The notes below the pieces were generated by a model, which searched no databases, was not told the origin of the DNA, and worked only from the letters and a program-made list of their open reading frames with translations. Below are positions 43,361 through 56,270 of a stretch of DNA of 64,000 bases, in pieces. The translations under genes and the position numbers were made by a program. Each line of letters opens with the position of its first letter. Position 1 is the stretch's first letter. The stretch is taken from positions 527,550,751-527,614,750 of the forward strand of contig VDFB02193867.1 in assembly GCA_007258455.2 (NCBI GenBank), given 5' to 3'. The stretch comes from Sequoia sempervirens. Its lineage: Eukaryota; Streptophyta; Pinopsida; Cupressales; Cupressaceae.

Positions 43361-45379
43361 ACCCATGTGAATACATGAAACTAAATGTAGATTTTACAAA
43401 AAATTCGATTTGGGGATTCTAGTCAATAGAGAATCACAATGAATACCAGAAATTTTTAACTTGGCTCTAGAAAAAATAATTCAGCCCCTACCATTTGACA
43501 TTGGCAATATACTCAAAACTCCTCAAAAAGAAAGATCACAGTTCCCCTCTTTTACTGATAGTAAAAAAAAAATGCATTTACCAAACATTTTACTCCCCTG
43601 TATTCCAACAAAAATTACAGAGGCATTTTTTGCATTGCTGTCACGTTTTTCCCTTAGTTGGTGACAAAAAAACACTTAAAACATCATAAAAATTGAGGTT
43701 TGGGCATGACAAATGCCCCAAACAACATTTTGGATGTGAGAACAATAATTATTTTAAAGTCTATAGCATTAAAATACACCCAATCTCCCAAAAACGTGGC
43801 TGCATTCTGTAACTTTTACCTCTTTTGGCCAACTTCCAAACTTTAAATGTTGCATAGAATGCAACACATAGAATGAGTTTTATAATATCTATTTAATAAG
43901 TGTGTTAAATGTGTTATATTTGAAGGAAAAAATATTTTAGAATGAACTAAAATACAACAAAAGAACAGAGATCCAACCCTCGAAGTAGGGATAAATAAAC
44001 TCCTAGTTTTCTTGAAAAATACCCTCTTCACATCAGGTTCACCAAAATGTGGAGAAGGGGGATTCACTACTCAGGATTTCTCTTCATTCAGGGAGCCTCA
44101 CTAGGTGAACTGCCCTAAACTACCTCAAGAAACATTGGTGAGAGTTTTAGAATAAAAAAGAGTGGGTCACTAGAGATTCTTATGACAAACTGATAGGTTC
44201 TCAACCAAAGGACAGAAGTGTGGTTCTAGGATGACAATGCAGTGCGTTGGCATCCGTATGGACTAGAAAGTGAGTTTATCATAGAAAATAGCTAGATGAC
44301 TGCTAGCAATTTGACTTCTAAGAACTTATAGAATATGATGAAGTAACAAAATGTAATAGAATTGAAATAAAGTGAAATAGAAATGATAAGGAGAATAAGA
44401 GATAGAAAAGAAAGCGCTCACAACCACTCAAGTGATGAAGTCTCTAGCACATGAATGTCTTCAATACCTGCATGGGTAAGATTTGGAGAAAGTGTTGGGG
44501 TTGTATAGGGGCTTACCTTAGTCAAACCCCTATTTTGGTGTTCCCACATCCATAGATAGCTGAAAAGATCAAGAGAGTGTAACAGAAATAGACAGTGCAT
44601 GTGGTGAAAGAAAAAACTGCTTTAGGAGTAGAACCTGCACCACCAATTATGAGTGATAAAATCAATCCCCACTCAAGGGGAAGAAACCATATCACAAAAG
44701 AGGTGATAAAAGAAATCCCCAATCGAGGAAGAAAACCCATATCACAAAGTAAGGATGCAAATGATAGGGGATATACAATCCTAGGATGCTCACAAGAATG
44801 AGATAAGGGAGATGAAGCTGCGGAAGGGTGTTGTGAGAGCTTAAGAGCTTGAGGCTACTATAGCAAGCTGTATGGAGTTGTGCAAGCAAGATAAGAGAGA
44901 AAATGCTAGAGCCAAGGTGAGAAAGAAGCTAGAGTGAAGCTAGAAGAACTTAGAAGGAGCAATAGGATTGGAAAGATAGCAAATAAAGAGAAAACAAAAG
45001 CAAAAAGAAGATTCTTGGGTGGTTACAAGGCATACCGAGCCGATATCATTAACAAAACTCAGTGAAAAGTGGCAAACATGCTCGAAAATGGTCTTTTGAA
45101 TGTTAAAATGTTGCAAGATGCTAGCACGATGTGCATACGTCTGTGTGGCATGCTAGTGTGTAGACACATCATGCTACAAAATTACACAAACGTGAAAAGC
45201 ACCAAATTGATGCAAAGCTAACACATAAGGGTAGCTAATGAAAAGGGGTTTTCGAGCATCCTAAGAGGGGAAAAAGATAATGCAAGGGCTAAAATGAGCC
45301 TACACAAGATGCTAAAGGAGTGGACACTAAAGTGGATGCAACAATGTATGTGAAATTGCAAGGGGTGAAATTTTATGAC
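43361..45379 (-). repeat. Probable 5' LTR of element B
   Basis: 44810-45379 matches 57441-57987 (element F LTR) from GGGTGTTGTGAGAGCTTRAG to AAGGGGTG.AATTTTATGAC. The rest, 43361-44810, is AT-rich without any gene I can support. The left border is inferred only from the possible primer site, and the last few bases at the right were lost where element D begins. Confidence 0.5.
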
Positions 45380-45380
45380 T

Positions 45381-46230
45381 ATATAGGGTGAAACAAAGAA
45401 GCCTTAGAAAGTTGTTTAGAAGGAGACTGTAGATATTGAATCTGAGAAAACACTAAGTAATGACAAAGTTCAAAATAAAGGGAAAATGATTAGTAAAACT
45501 AAGAAGGTTGAATAAGGGATCACTACCCCTTCATTTGACATTGCCCAAGCACTGGCTCAGACAAAGATGGTAGTCCCCTTGATGGAGTTGATGAAAATTG
45601 ATGAGTTCAAAGACACAACCCTCAAGATGATTACCAACACATCTAAAAAAAAAGGATTAGAAGGAGGTTAATGTCATTGAATGAGAAATTACAAAAACAC
45701 CAAAAGTATATTTGGGAGACACACTCACAAAGAACCCATCCCAGGTGAATCCATTTTATACCACATTGGTGATCAATAATAAGTTGGTGAAAAACTGCAT
45801 GATTGAATTAGGAGTTGCAATCAACGTCATGCCTCTCATTGTCATGAAGGAATTAGATCTGTGGGTGAATACTACATATGGGAAGTGCTATGCCATGGAT
45901 AATAGATCAGTACCTATAGTTGGAGTAATATGGGATGTAGAATTAAAATTGGCATCATATTCAAAGGCAACATATAAGATAGACATTATTGTGGTAGACA
46001 CTCCCCCTTACTATGGGATGTTATTATCAAGGAAATGGACTACAATAGTAGGTGGCAATGTTCAACTAGACTTTTCGTATGCCACAATACCTATGAATGG
46101 AAGGGAAGTCAAGTTGTACAGAGAGCCTAGATCTGAACATGTCATTGAGCTCTTTGATCCTAATTAAATGAAATGATTTTGTGACGTAGACCTAGGGAGT
46201 TTTAGAATTGAACATTCAAACCCCGAATTG
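45381..46230 (+). pseudogene. pro: gag-pro linker and protease of element D
   Basis: The linker (SFDIAQALAQTKMVVPLMEL, about 45530-45600) matches A's FNFTQALSQVKMSVPLLEM. The protease frame 45712-46167 reads MIELGVAINVMPL where the active-site Asp is expected, so the catalytic Asp is Glu here. It continues with MLLSRKWTTIVGGNVQLDFS and VKLYREPR. Confidence 0.82.
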
Positions 46231-47035
46231 CTAAACACAGACCCAATTTCTAGGGATGTCTCTAAGAATTAACATGGCATATGGTGAATGTACTTTGATG
46301 GAGCCTACATTAGAGGGGAATGGAGCTAGAATTGTCTTCATTTCACCTGAGGGCACAACATTTAAATACTCATTTCTGCTAACATTCAAATGCACAAATA
46401 ATATAGTAGAATATGAAGCCTTATTGCTAGGTCTAAACATGGCCACAAAACATGGGATCAAAATCTTAATCATTCTTGGGGATTCTAAATTGGTTGTTTT
46501 GAAAGTAAGATCAAAATACTCCACAAAAAATAAGAGATTGAAGCAATAGAGAAATGTAGTATGGGATTCTATAGAACTCTTTGATGCTTTCTCCATTGAG
46601 TGGGTAGATAGATCCAAAAACTTGATGGCTAACTTCTTGGAAAATGTGGCCTTGAAAAGGGATGATGTTACCCTAGCAAGAATCTCACAAGTAGAGCTCA
46701 AAACCAAACTTGCAGTCCCTGACAACATTTATAGTTGGCAGGTCTTTAATGATGACACAGATCTGATCAAGTTCTTGCATTGCATCAATCATTATGAAGC
46801 TCAAAAGATTGAATTCAATGCATTTTTTGAAGAGGTGGATGGCAAACAAACTGTGTTTGGCAAAGAGGTAGTGCAACTCAAAACAAATAAGATCCCTAAA
46901 GGATTGGTTGCACAAGAAAGGGTATTTGATAGGAATTATAGAGCAATTATGAAACAAACACCAGTGAGAAGGGAAGACATTGAAGAAATTAATATTGAGA
47001 CTAAGTTGGCTCCAAAAAAGGTGTACATTTGAAGA
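46231..47035 (+). pseudogene. Archaeal-type RNase H before RT, and linker, element D
   Basis: YFDGA is readable near 46295 just before a frameshift. Then NNIVEYEALLLGLNM (Glu), ILGDSKLVV (second Asp intact, unlike A) and RSKNLMANFLENVALKRDD, where the last Asp is Asn. The linker SWQVFNDDTDLIKFLHC ... LAPKKVYI follows. It confirms that the pro-aRNH-RT order of A is a lineage trait. Confidence 0.82.
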
Positions 47036-47930
47036 AGATAAGCCCTACAATCAGAAAAATGTTGATCGCATTGTTAAGGAAGTACAAACATGTTTTTGCA
47101 TAGTCATATGATGAACTTAAGGTGTATAGAGAAAATCTATTTCAACATGAGATTCCACTAAAGCCTAATGCAAAACCTTTCAGACAAAAACAAAGGCCAA
47201 TAAACCCTTCTCTGGAACCCAAGATGTATGAAGAACTTATGGAACTTAGGGAAGGAGGTATCATCAAACCCATCAAGCATTTTACTCAGGTTTCCAACTT
47301 GGTGCCTATTAGAAAGTAGAATGGAGACATAAGGTTGTGTGTATAATTTCAAAATTTGAATGTCTCCTCTCTTAAAGATAACTACCCACTCCTAAACATG
47401 GAGGGTATGTTGCAAAGAGTAACTGGGTGTGAGTTATTATCCATGATGGATGGATTTTTGGGATATAATTAGGTGAAAGTGAAAGAATAAAAGCAGTATA
47501 AGATATATGTAAGAATGTCATTTGGCCTCACAAATGCTGGTGCCATGTTCCAAAGAGCTAGGGACATTACCTTTGCTGATTTGATCAATACAATAATGAT
47601 GGTGTATCGAGATGACCTCACAACATATTCAAAGAAAGATGAAGATCATGTAGAACATTTGGAAAATATCTTCCTCAAAGCCTTGGAGTATGGTATTTCC
47701 CTGTACCTTAAGAAGTGCCATTTTATTGAAATAAAAGAAAAGTTGTTGGGTCACATAGTTTCCAAAGAAGGAGTCGAAATTGATCCAGAAAGAGTAGAGG
47801 CCATAGACAAGATCCCCATCCCAAAGACAGTAAAGGCCATCCAATATTTCTTTGGAAAAATAAATTTTGTAAGAAGGTTCATATCAAATATTGTTGAGAT
47901 TGTAAAACCATCTCAAAATTTTCGAAGAAA
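47036..47930 (+). pseudogene. RT: Reverse transcriptase of element D
   Basis: Blocks: EIPLKPNAKPFRQKQRPINP, EGGIIKPIKHFTQVSNLVPI, LLSMMDGFLGYN, MSFGLTNAGAMFQRA, the active site YRDDL (near 47602), LGHIVSKEGVEIDPERVEAI and FGKINFVRRF. About ten residues around the TTFTTPWGTY motif are deleted near 47505, and several TAG/TAA/TGA codons interrupt it. Confidence 0.88.
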
Positions 47931-48325
47931 AGAGCCAAGATTGATAGGATTGAAGAAGCAATTGACACATTCATACCCATCAAAAGAGCAATCGAGGAGG
48001 CTACAGATCCCCAAACTTTAGCAAAACTTTCCAAATTTTCTCATTTGCATCTTACCACACAGTTGCAACAGTAATGTTGCAAAAGAATGATGAAGGGTAT
48101 GAGCAACCTATATCATTTTTTAGAAAATCCCTTCAAGGAGTAGAATTAAAATATGACATTACAGAGAAGTAGGAATATGCACTTGTCAAAGCAGTAAAAT
48201 TCTTGAGACCTTATTTGGTGGGAGCTAAAATAATTGTGTATGTTGCCAATGCTATGGTTAAGGATTTGTTTGTACAAGATGAATTTATAGGGAGAAGGTG
48301 TAGGCGGATTAATATAGAATTCAAG
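47931..48325 (+). pseudogene. Ty3-type RNase H of element D, cut by a TIR element
   Basis: The minimal fold reads IFSFASYHTVATVMLQKNDE, QPISFFRKSLQGVELKYDI, EKQEYALVKAVKFLRPYLVG and IVYVANAMVKDLF in alternating frames. As in A, FAS replaces the DAS aspartate and VANAM replaces TDH. The TIR element copy 4 follows INIEFK. Confidence 0.75.
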
Positions 48326-49114
48326 GGTAAGTGTAGGATCATCATGGAAAAAATAAGACCTTAAGTGGCAAAAAATTAAGAAAAATTAGAGTTAGGAAAC
48401 TTGATGTAAAAATATGAATAAGTTATCTATATTATTTCAAAAATATGTAAGAATAGAAGTTGTATCAAATTGAATGTAGTTTCTAAACTACTAGGTTTAT
48501 TAAAAAAAATAAAAAATCTATTTGGTGAAAATTTGAAATTTCAATGCATTAGTACTTAAATTTCAGGGAAAAAATAAGAAGTAGGTGTCTATCTGACCAC
48601 CCTTACCACAATAAAATGACAATATTTTTTATAAGATTTTAGATATAACTAGAGGACTCATGTCATGATGTGATGCATATTTTTTTGTAATTTTTTTCCA
48701 AGTAAATAATTAATTATGAATTTTTTATTACAACTTTTAAAAATATAAAAATTGTATATCGACCATCTTAACTTGGTCAAAACTTTATGAAATTCAATTT
48801 TTTAATCCTATAGTATGTGAAGTATATAATGTGATGCATATTTGGATTCAAAAATGTGATACCGTTTGAAAGCTATAGATGTTTTTCAATCAACCTATCA
48901 ATCAAGACTTTAGTCATAATTCAAATAGAAAATGAATAATAATAATTTATTAAATTTAAAGTAAAGCATAATTTATATTGGTGGAAAACTGAGAATCTCC
49001 TTTAAAAACCCTTTTCGTTTCATCAATTTTGGGTAAAAAAAATTTGTTAGCCACATACCCTACACATACCCATCATATTGCCACTTTTTGGGCCATCATG
49101 ATCTTGCACATACC
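48326..49114. mobile_element. TIR element copy 4
   Basis: The left end is GGTAAGTGTAGGATCATCAT; the right end reverse-complements to GGTATGTGCAAGATCATGAT. Flanks CAAG (48322-48325) and TAAG (49115-49118) differ by one transition. Comparison with A (AATTCAAGATTTTGACTTGG, 5606-5625) shows the empty site. 789 bp. Confidence 0.88.
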
Positions 49115-50490
49115 TAAGAATTTGATATTGAAATACAAATCACTAAATTGGTGAGAGGATAGGGGTTGGATCATCTCAAATCTACACCATAAGGAAAGAA
49201 GAGGATATGATTGCAAGCATAGAAAACACCTCATGGTACACTAACATAATGTATTACCTAAAAACCCATAAATGTCCTAAAGACTTGAGTGAAAATTAGA
49301 AAAGAACCTTAAAATTGCATGCCTCAAAATATGTCTGTATGGATAGAGACATATACTGGATGAACAAAGATGGAGTATTGTTGTTATGCCTAGATGAATC
49401 ATAAGCAAAGCATGTACTAAAGGAGATGCATGAAGGATTCTGTGGAGGAAATTTTTCAGCCAAGACCACTACCCACAAGATCTTGAGGGCTAGATACTAC
49501 TGGCCCAAGGTTTTCAATGACTCTTTTGCTTATGTAAGAAAGTGTGAAGCCTACCAAAAGTTTTCTAGAAAAATGAAATACCAAGGAGCATTGCCACTCA
49601 AGCCAATGCAAGTTGAAGCTCTATTTCATTAGTGGGGGATTGATTTTATTGGATAAATACTAGAGAAGTCTAGTGGAGGTCACAAGTGGATACTAGTGGA
49701 AACTAACTACTTTACAAAATGCATAGAATCCATCCCTACAAAGCAATCCACTAGTAAGGTTGTGATCAATTTTCTAATGGAGAACACCATTACAAGGTTT
49801 GGGAAACCTGTAAGGATAATCACAGACAATGGTATGTGTTTTAGATTAGAAGAGTTCAAGAAATTATGTGGAAAATATGGATTAACAATTTTATATGCAT
49901 CTCTATGTCATCCACAAGCAAATGGGTAGGTTGAATCAAGCAATAAGAGTATCCTAAAAATCATTAAGAGGATGTTGAATAAGAACAAAAAATCTTGGGA
50001 TTCCAAATTGAGGATGGCAGTCTAGGTGGATAGAATCATAGTGAAGAAATCAATTGGTAAATCACCCTTCAAATTGGTCTATGGGACACAAGCAATAATG
50101 CCTATGCAAAACCTCTTGCCAGTATACAAGTTCATGCTCCAAGAAGATCTGAATATCCCTGAACCTATGAAGGATAGGATGGGGCAATTGGAAAAACTTG
50201 ATGAAATTAGAATCTTGGCCTAGGAGAAAAACACAAAAATATAGTTACAAATGAAGTACTAGTTTGAAAAAATAACAAAAGATAGAAAGTTTGAAGTCAA
50301 TGGCATGGTTCTATTATGGAATGGATGGTGTCAAGATAAAGGGAAACATGGAAAGTTTGAGGCTCTGTGGATAGGACCATTTATTATTACAAGAAAAGGT
50401 GGTGAAGATTCTTACTATCTTCAAAATATATCAAGAGAAGATCAATAATTTCTAGTGCATGGACAATTCCTAAAACACTTATTTTCTTAA
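49115..50490 (+). pseudogene. INT: Integrase of element D
   Basis: Zinc site HVLKEMHEG ... KCEAYQ (the last Cys is Tyr). Core WGIDFIG, RIITDNGMCFRLEE, then ANG, a stop, VESSNKSILKI with the Glu present. The C-terminal GPY/F module is ALWIGPFII. Stops at AGTGGGG (near 49630), after DFIG, after ANG and elsewhere; frame mostly kept from 49426 to 50223. Confidence 0.87.
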
Positions 50491-52126
50491 ACTAATGTTC
50501 CATGCACAATAGTTTTAGGAGAACGTTAGGAATTGCCAATGATTGGATAATTACTGAAATACTTCTTTTTCTTAAAAAATATTTTCCATGCATAGTAGTT
50601 TTAGGTTCCCATCCCATTCCCCACCCCATTTCATCACATTCATTCATGGTCTAGCACCCAGAGATCATTTCTGGATTCTTGCAATGACCTTACATTCATT
50701 CATCCCCAATTGGAGCCACTGTTGGAGCAAAAAATTCTTCCTTAGTATCCACCAACCTTCATTTTCCATATACATTTTTCTTACATTAAATTACCCACTA
50801 CCTTTAGTTTTACATTATATTTGACATGAATTGCAACAATTTGTGTGACAAGATCCATAAAAATTCAATATTCCCTTGTATATATCCTTTCATTCTTTTA
50901 GATAGTCACTAATAAAAAAATTTGTGGAATTAGAAAGTCACCCTTGGTTTTTATTTCATTTCCACCATGATCCCCACTACCCCTCAAACTTTCACTATAT
51001 CTGACATAATATACAAAATTCTCCCTAATATATATAACTCTCAGCCATACCATTACAAATAAAACTAACTCCCCAAAGTGATTTCTTAACTAATTCTCCT
51101 TCCATAAATATTTTCTCAATAATATAAGACATATCGACATGACAATGCCACATTGGTGGAGCTTTCATCATACTGTCCCTAATGAACTGATGGAGACAAA
51201 AACATCAAACACATTATTGGAAAAACAACCTTCTATCAGGTGGACTGATATCATTGTTTCCCTAATAGACCGATAGAAATAGTTAAGGTGGACTCATTGA
51301 GGCAAGTATTACATATCGGTAGAATGTGCTTCACTATCTCAGCGATAGCCAGAGCAAGACATATCAGAGACACTAAGGTATATCAGGGAAGGATAACATT
51401 ATGTCCCATTGATGAGTCGATACAAGACTTAACAAAGGTATTTTTACAAATGTACAGTGGCTAGTAGTATCAGGGAGATAAAATGGTATTTGGCTAACAT
51501 AAAATCCAATTCCCCTGACACAATGATAAGATAATCAAAATAAAAGGAATATTAGAATGAACGAGGATTATCGACAGGACATAAATAGGGGTTTCCTCGA
51601 TATGCTGATGATATGTGAAAGGAAGGATGATGTCATAAAGGATTGAATATGAATTGAGAATTGGGATCGGTGGAGCTAAATCGTATCAATGAGAAATTAT
51701 TTAGTGTCCTGCCGATACCTTGAAAGAAAAATAAAGACTTAAAGTTCATTGAGGGGAAAGGTGGATATTGGCAGGAGTAAAATTATAATCCAACTGATGT
51801 AGTGATAATGAGTGTTTTTGACTGATATGATAGCCTGAGATGTCATAGAGATATTCAAAATTAAATGATCCCCTGATGACATGAAAGTAAGCATGTGTGC
51901 CATTAATGAGCCAGAGTCAAGCAATGTATACCTCAAACTCATTTCATTTTTGTCATCAAAAAAATTGGACAAGCTACAAAAAGCAGGAGTGGAGTGAAAA
52001 AGCTTGAGGTATCACATTGTTGTGCAGTTAAAGACAAAGAAGGCAAGCATACAAGTAAGTTTGCGAGACCCAGTTGAGAAATTCCTTTGAAATAGTTTGT
52101 AAAAGAAAGCTAGGGTTTCTTAAATA
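50491..52126 (+). other. Spacer between integrase and extra ORF, element D
   Basis: No gene. 50698-50720 holds the shared CATTCATCCCCAATTGGAGC block, also seen in A at 7289. 51100-51950 has scattered ATCGGTAG, CCGATA and TCGACAGG-type words, weaker than A's array. A GTAAGT donor-like site occurs near 52053, 74 bp before the extra ORF; A has one at 8965. Confidence 0.55.
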
Positions 52127-55100
52127 ATGGAAAAAATTTCAAGGACACCAAAATCCAAAAAACAAAATAATAGAAGTTAGGCTCTTAAACTAGGATTTGA
52201 TAAACTAATGTCCATGGTCAAGACCAAGACCCAAGAGGAGTGCACAGTTAAATCCTTCTAAGGGTACATTGTAGGATAAACAAAAATATTTAGGGGATGT
52301 ATGGACACCACAAAGAGGATATGAGCTATTCATGTATCACTATAGAAAACAGTATATATTCCATCCTGTTTGTAATCCATGGAGAATGAACTTGGGGAAG
52401 TTAGTTGTACCAAATGTATTCATCAATGTAGAACTGGTTAAGGCACTAGCTAAAAAATATGACCCCAAGCAATGTGTAGTTCAACTACATGATGGGTCTA
52501 TGTTTTTTATCATCTCCAAAGACTTTATTTTCATTATTTTCAATTTAGATTGCACCTTGAATGTGTCATTCATAGTAGAATACCTCATAATAGAATACCA
52601 CCATATGGATACTAGCTATAAATGATGGAAGTTTCCCTTACATAGGCCTCGAGAGGAGGGAAATAAACTCAAGAAATTATCCCACAATGAATACCCTCCC
52701 TTTCATGAAGAGATCTTTGAACAATATTTGCAATATACATATCATACTATAGGGAAAGTGTTGGTACTTGAAGCCCTGACCCTCATGTCAATAGTTGTAA
52801 TTTTCCTACTAGCAGATGTGTAGAGCTGAGATGCACAAGCATTTGATTATGCTATTTATTTACCAAATAATTTAAAATAGGGATTGGAAAGAATAAAAAA
52901 CAACAATGAATGTATCAATTTTAGACACTATTCTCTACTCATGCACTTCCTCTTGTATGAAGGGAAAGCTAGAGGGTTTTGGGGAGAAAAATTGAGAATA
53001 AAAGATATGGATGAGCATGGGAACTTCAAACCAATCCAAATGTGGACATAAATATGGGATAGTAGATATGGGAGGTCCCATTATCTATATTTTTATTATA
53101 ACTTGCTAAAGTTGTTGGGGCATTCATGTGATTATAACTTGTCTCCTAAAGTGCAAAGGTTCCTTAGACCTAAAGAGAAAGATCCTAGAAAAATGGTGAA
53201 CCATAACTAGGGAGAATAGTATACATATTCTGATTGCACTGTGATTAGAGCGTATGGGTTTGAAGGAGCCCCACACTTGCTATTGAAGATAGTTCTAGAT
53301 AGATTGGATTATTTGGAAATTGTAAGGAAATTGGACAAATTAGATGCCAAGCACCTTAAGGGGCACCGTAAGTAGTCAATTATGCCAAGTGCTCTATGCT
53401 TTGGAGATTTCACAATTATTTCTAGTGAAGGGTTTGAAGAAGTTGATAGGAAATTGGTTCATTATAACTTGATATTGGGAGATGAAAGAAAGAATTTCGA
53501 TCCAAAAAACTTTATAAATAAAGCAAAAATATCACAAACATTGTTATGATATGAACATCAATTCTCTGTGGATGATGTAGTGAGGAATTGTGATGACGCT
53601 ATAACATCACAAAGGATTTCCGAATACAAGGTTATGTTAGCTGAGGCTTGGAAGAGGGAAAATTACCCTTCATACATGAAAGAATTTGATCATATATAGG
53701 ATTCTCTAGAAAGGGTTGACAAAATAATCAAGCATGAAGAAGAACTAACTAGATATTTTCCTCGTATGGTCTTTGAGACAAATATGGCAACTTGTTCTAG
53801 AATGCAAGCTAAGGATATGGAACCACTCAGCTACATACCCTCACAACCCACTCTAGAAGTTATTTTCTCTATTGATACTACCATTAGTGAAGAAGGGGAT
53901 GAAGAAGATAATGATGAAGTTGAATAGATTAGTGCACCTATTGTTACACCATATGAGCCACTCAATGAACAAAGAATTGTCAAATTTGAAGCATCAAATG
54001 AACTCCCAGATGATGTGAGAGTTAGGGTTGGACAAGAATTTGTTTCTAATAGCGACTTTGTGAAAACTTCAAAATTCAAATCATTTGTTTATGAACACAA
54101 GGGTAGAGAACTTAGAAAAAAAATGAAAAATATCACCCCTAAGCAAGAAGCAACTGCCCTAGAAGAATTGAGAAAGGAAGTAGAATAGGAGTTAGAATCC
54201 ATCACCCCTGAAAGAGGAAGAGGACTACTTCAAGAAGCTAAGGTCTTTCTCTTACCTAGATGGGACATTAGCTCTGCCATAGTATTTGATGGTTTTAGAA
54301 AAAGAGGAGATAATACACTATAGGGTAAGTGCACCAAGATGGTTCCCAAAAAGGGGGCTTAAGTGGCCACTTTTTTTTTCTGAAATCAGGAAATGTTGAC
54401 CTTGGACATGAAATTGAGGATAGTTACACTCAAAATTTTGAGATGGACAAAAAACAAGGATCGAAGTGCTCTGAGTCTACTTTCTAAACTACAAATTTAT
54501 TTTGAAAATGGTTGAGATTAAGGGGTTCAAAAGAGGGATGTACATAAATTGGTGTTGTTTTTGTCAGAAAAACATAACATAGCAACTCTTGTACGAACTG
54601 AGCACGGTGAACTTTTTTGTAGTATTTTTTAAATCACTAGAATCAGAAGTTAGCTAATAACATCTAGTTGATGCACAATTTTTCTAATAATTTTTTAATG
54701 AATATTTGATTTTTTACTAATTTTCTAAGTGGGCACTTCTTGAAAAGCAGAATTTTATTCGTGCTCCCCCTACAAATTTTGGAAAATAATTGATTTTTTT
54801 TTCTTTTTTTTTTAAATTTGTAGAATGGAGTCTAGTTTCTAAAAATGTAATTTATTTGAAATTTTGATCAATGACTAATTTATAACAAAAAAACACCAAA
54901 CGCTAAATTTTAGCAAAAAAGAGACATACAAACAAAAAAAATTATGGATGAAAGGCTTAACATTGTCAAAAAGTGAAAAAAATTGCATTGTTGGATAGCT
55001 ATGAGAGAACCTAACATTACCCATGTGTTCGATTTTTTTGATATTGAACTAGATACAATCTTGATGGTGAGCATAGACCTGATTATGTGAAAAATTGTAG

Positions 55101-56270
55101 AATTTGAAAAAACACGTCTCTGGCCTTGTTAGGAATGCCCTCCAAGCCTTTGGGTTGGTATCCCAAGGAAAATAATTTTACTTTTTTCTTTGTTTTTAAT
55201 GCGAAATAATGCGAGCGCATTTTTTGAAACTTTTTTTCAAAAGTGGCCACAAAATTAGTACCCAACTTCATGCACCCACCCTACACCTAATAGAAGAAGT
55301 TAGTGAAAAGATGTATTCAGGGTTAGGATACAACCCAAACAAGAGCATATTGTTGATATGGGCATTGTACCCTCAAGATAAAAGGACTTCCATTATTAAA
55401 AATCCAAGTCAAGTATTTGGGCATCGCATGGTGCACAGAGTTGGGGATACTAATCACATTGAAAGTGCAGAATTGAACATAAATGCAAAAAAAATTAATA
55501 AGGCTCAAGTTGACAAGTTGGTAAGAGAATGAAAATTTAAAGAAAGATGTTGCCAATTAGAGAGACAAATTATATTCTTCTTCTTCATCAGAATTGTATT
55601 CTCCATGGGTGGAAAATGAAAAGAGAGTATTGGATGCAATGGGAGATGTTATATATTGGAAATGTTGCCATGAGATAGTTAAGAAGAAATGCAATTATCT
55701 AGAGAAAAAGATCAAAACGATTAAGTTTGAGATGGTCTATGAGATGATCAAAAGGAGATTTGAGAAGATAATGAATCAAGTTGATAAATATTGGGACCTC
55801 TTTGTAAAGGTGCACTCAACCTTCCAAGAACATGGAAAACTACAAGAAAAGATAGGAGAAAAAGGGAAGAATTGATAAGGAAGGGAGACAGACAAACAAA
55901 TCCTCCACAGGTGTAATGAATTAGTCAAATGACATGAGTTTTGTGCTAGAATTATCTTGATTAATTTGATCAACCATTAGACATCCCATTTCCCATGTTA
56001 TTCGATGATGAAGGATGACTTAAAGATAAGGATCAATGGAAAGATGAGTTGTTTTAGATATTGCCACAAGCACTTGAGGTAGTCAATGATGAGGAGATGG
56101 TACTAGACAACAATCACAAACAACTTGAAGGAATAATGTATCTAGAATACAATATGATGGAATCTCTGTTTAATATTGCTGTTCACATCAGAGAGGATTA
56201 CATCCACCACTTGTTAGAGATGCGCCTGTTCATCATTAAAATTGAAGAGGCCTTGAATGTGGAGAAATGA
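52127..56270 (+). pseudogene. Extra sense ORF of element D, homologous to that of A
   Basis: It starts MEKISRTPKSKKQ at 52127 (Lys-rich, like A). Matches along the whole length include RGYELFMYHYRKQ, NPWRMNLGKLVVPNVFINVE, MDTSYK, HYSLLMHFLLYEG, RFLRPKEKD, VIRAYGFEGAP, PSALCFGDFT, LLQEAKVFLLPRWDISSAIV and LIWALYPQDKR. Frameshifts near 52300 and 55540 and many stops. Split by the TIR element at 54323-55281; leaving it out joins DNTL to HLIEEVSEK in frame, matching A's NSTHKID. Function unknown. Confidence 0.78.
54323..55281. mobile_element. TIR element copy 5, diverged, inside the extra ORF of D
   Basis: The left end is GGGTAAGTGCACCAAGATGG; the right end reverse-complements to GGGTGGGTGCATGAAGTTGG. 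Flanks TATA (54319-54322) and TACA (55282-55285) fit a 4-bp duplication. It shares short stretches with the others (CTTAAGTGGC, TTTCTAAACTAC) but is longer (959 bp) and older. Confidence 0.7.

Larger units (their letters stand above)
12885..45379 (-). mobile_element. Element B: Tat-like retrotransposon, interrupted by C
   Basis: Reverse-strand integrase, aRNH remnant, protease and gag occupy 12885-20047. After removing element C (20053-40792) and its CCTCT duplication, the sequence continues at 40798 with a leader that resembles C's leader, then an LTR ending near 45379. That LTR matches 57441-57987. Its 3' end was cut by the insertion of A and lies left of the window. RT and gRNH are missing, so this copy was defective apart from its stops. 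Confidence 0.8.

Noticed and set aside
44400..44890. Several short minus-strand frames with hydrophobic stretches
   Set aside because: They are in the probable LTR of B, with no motif and no conserved frame in element F.
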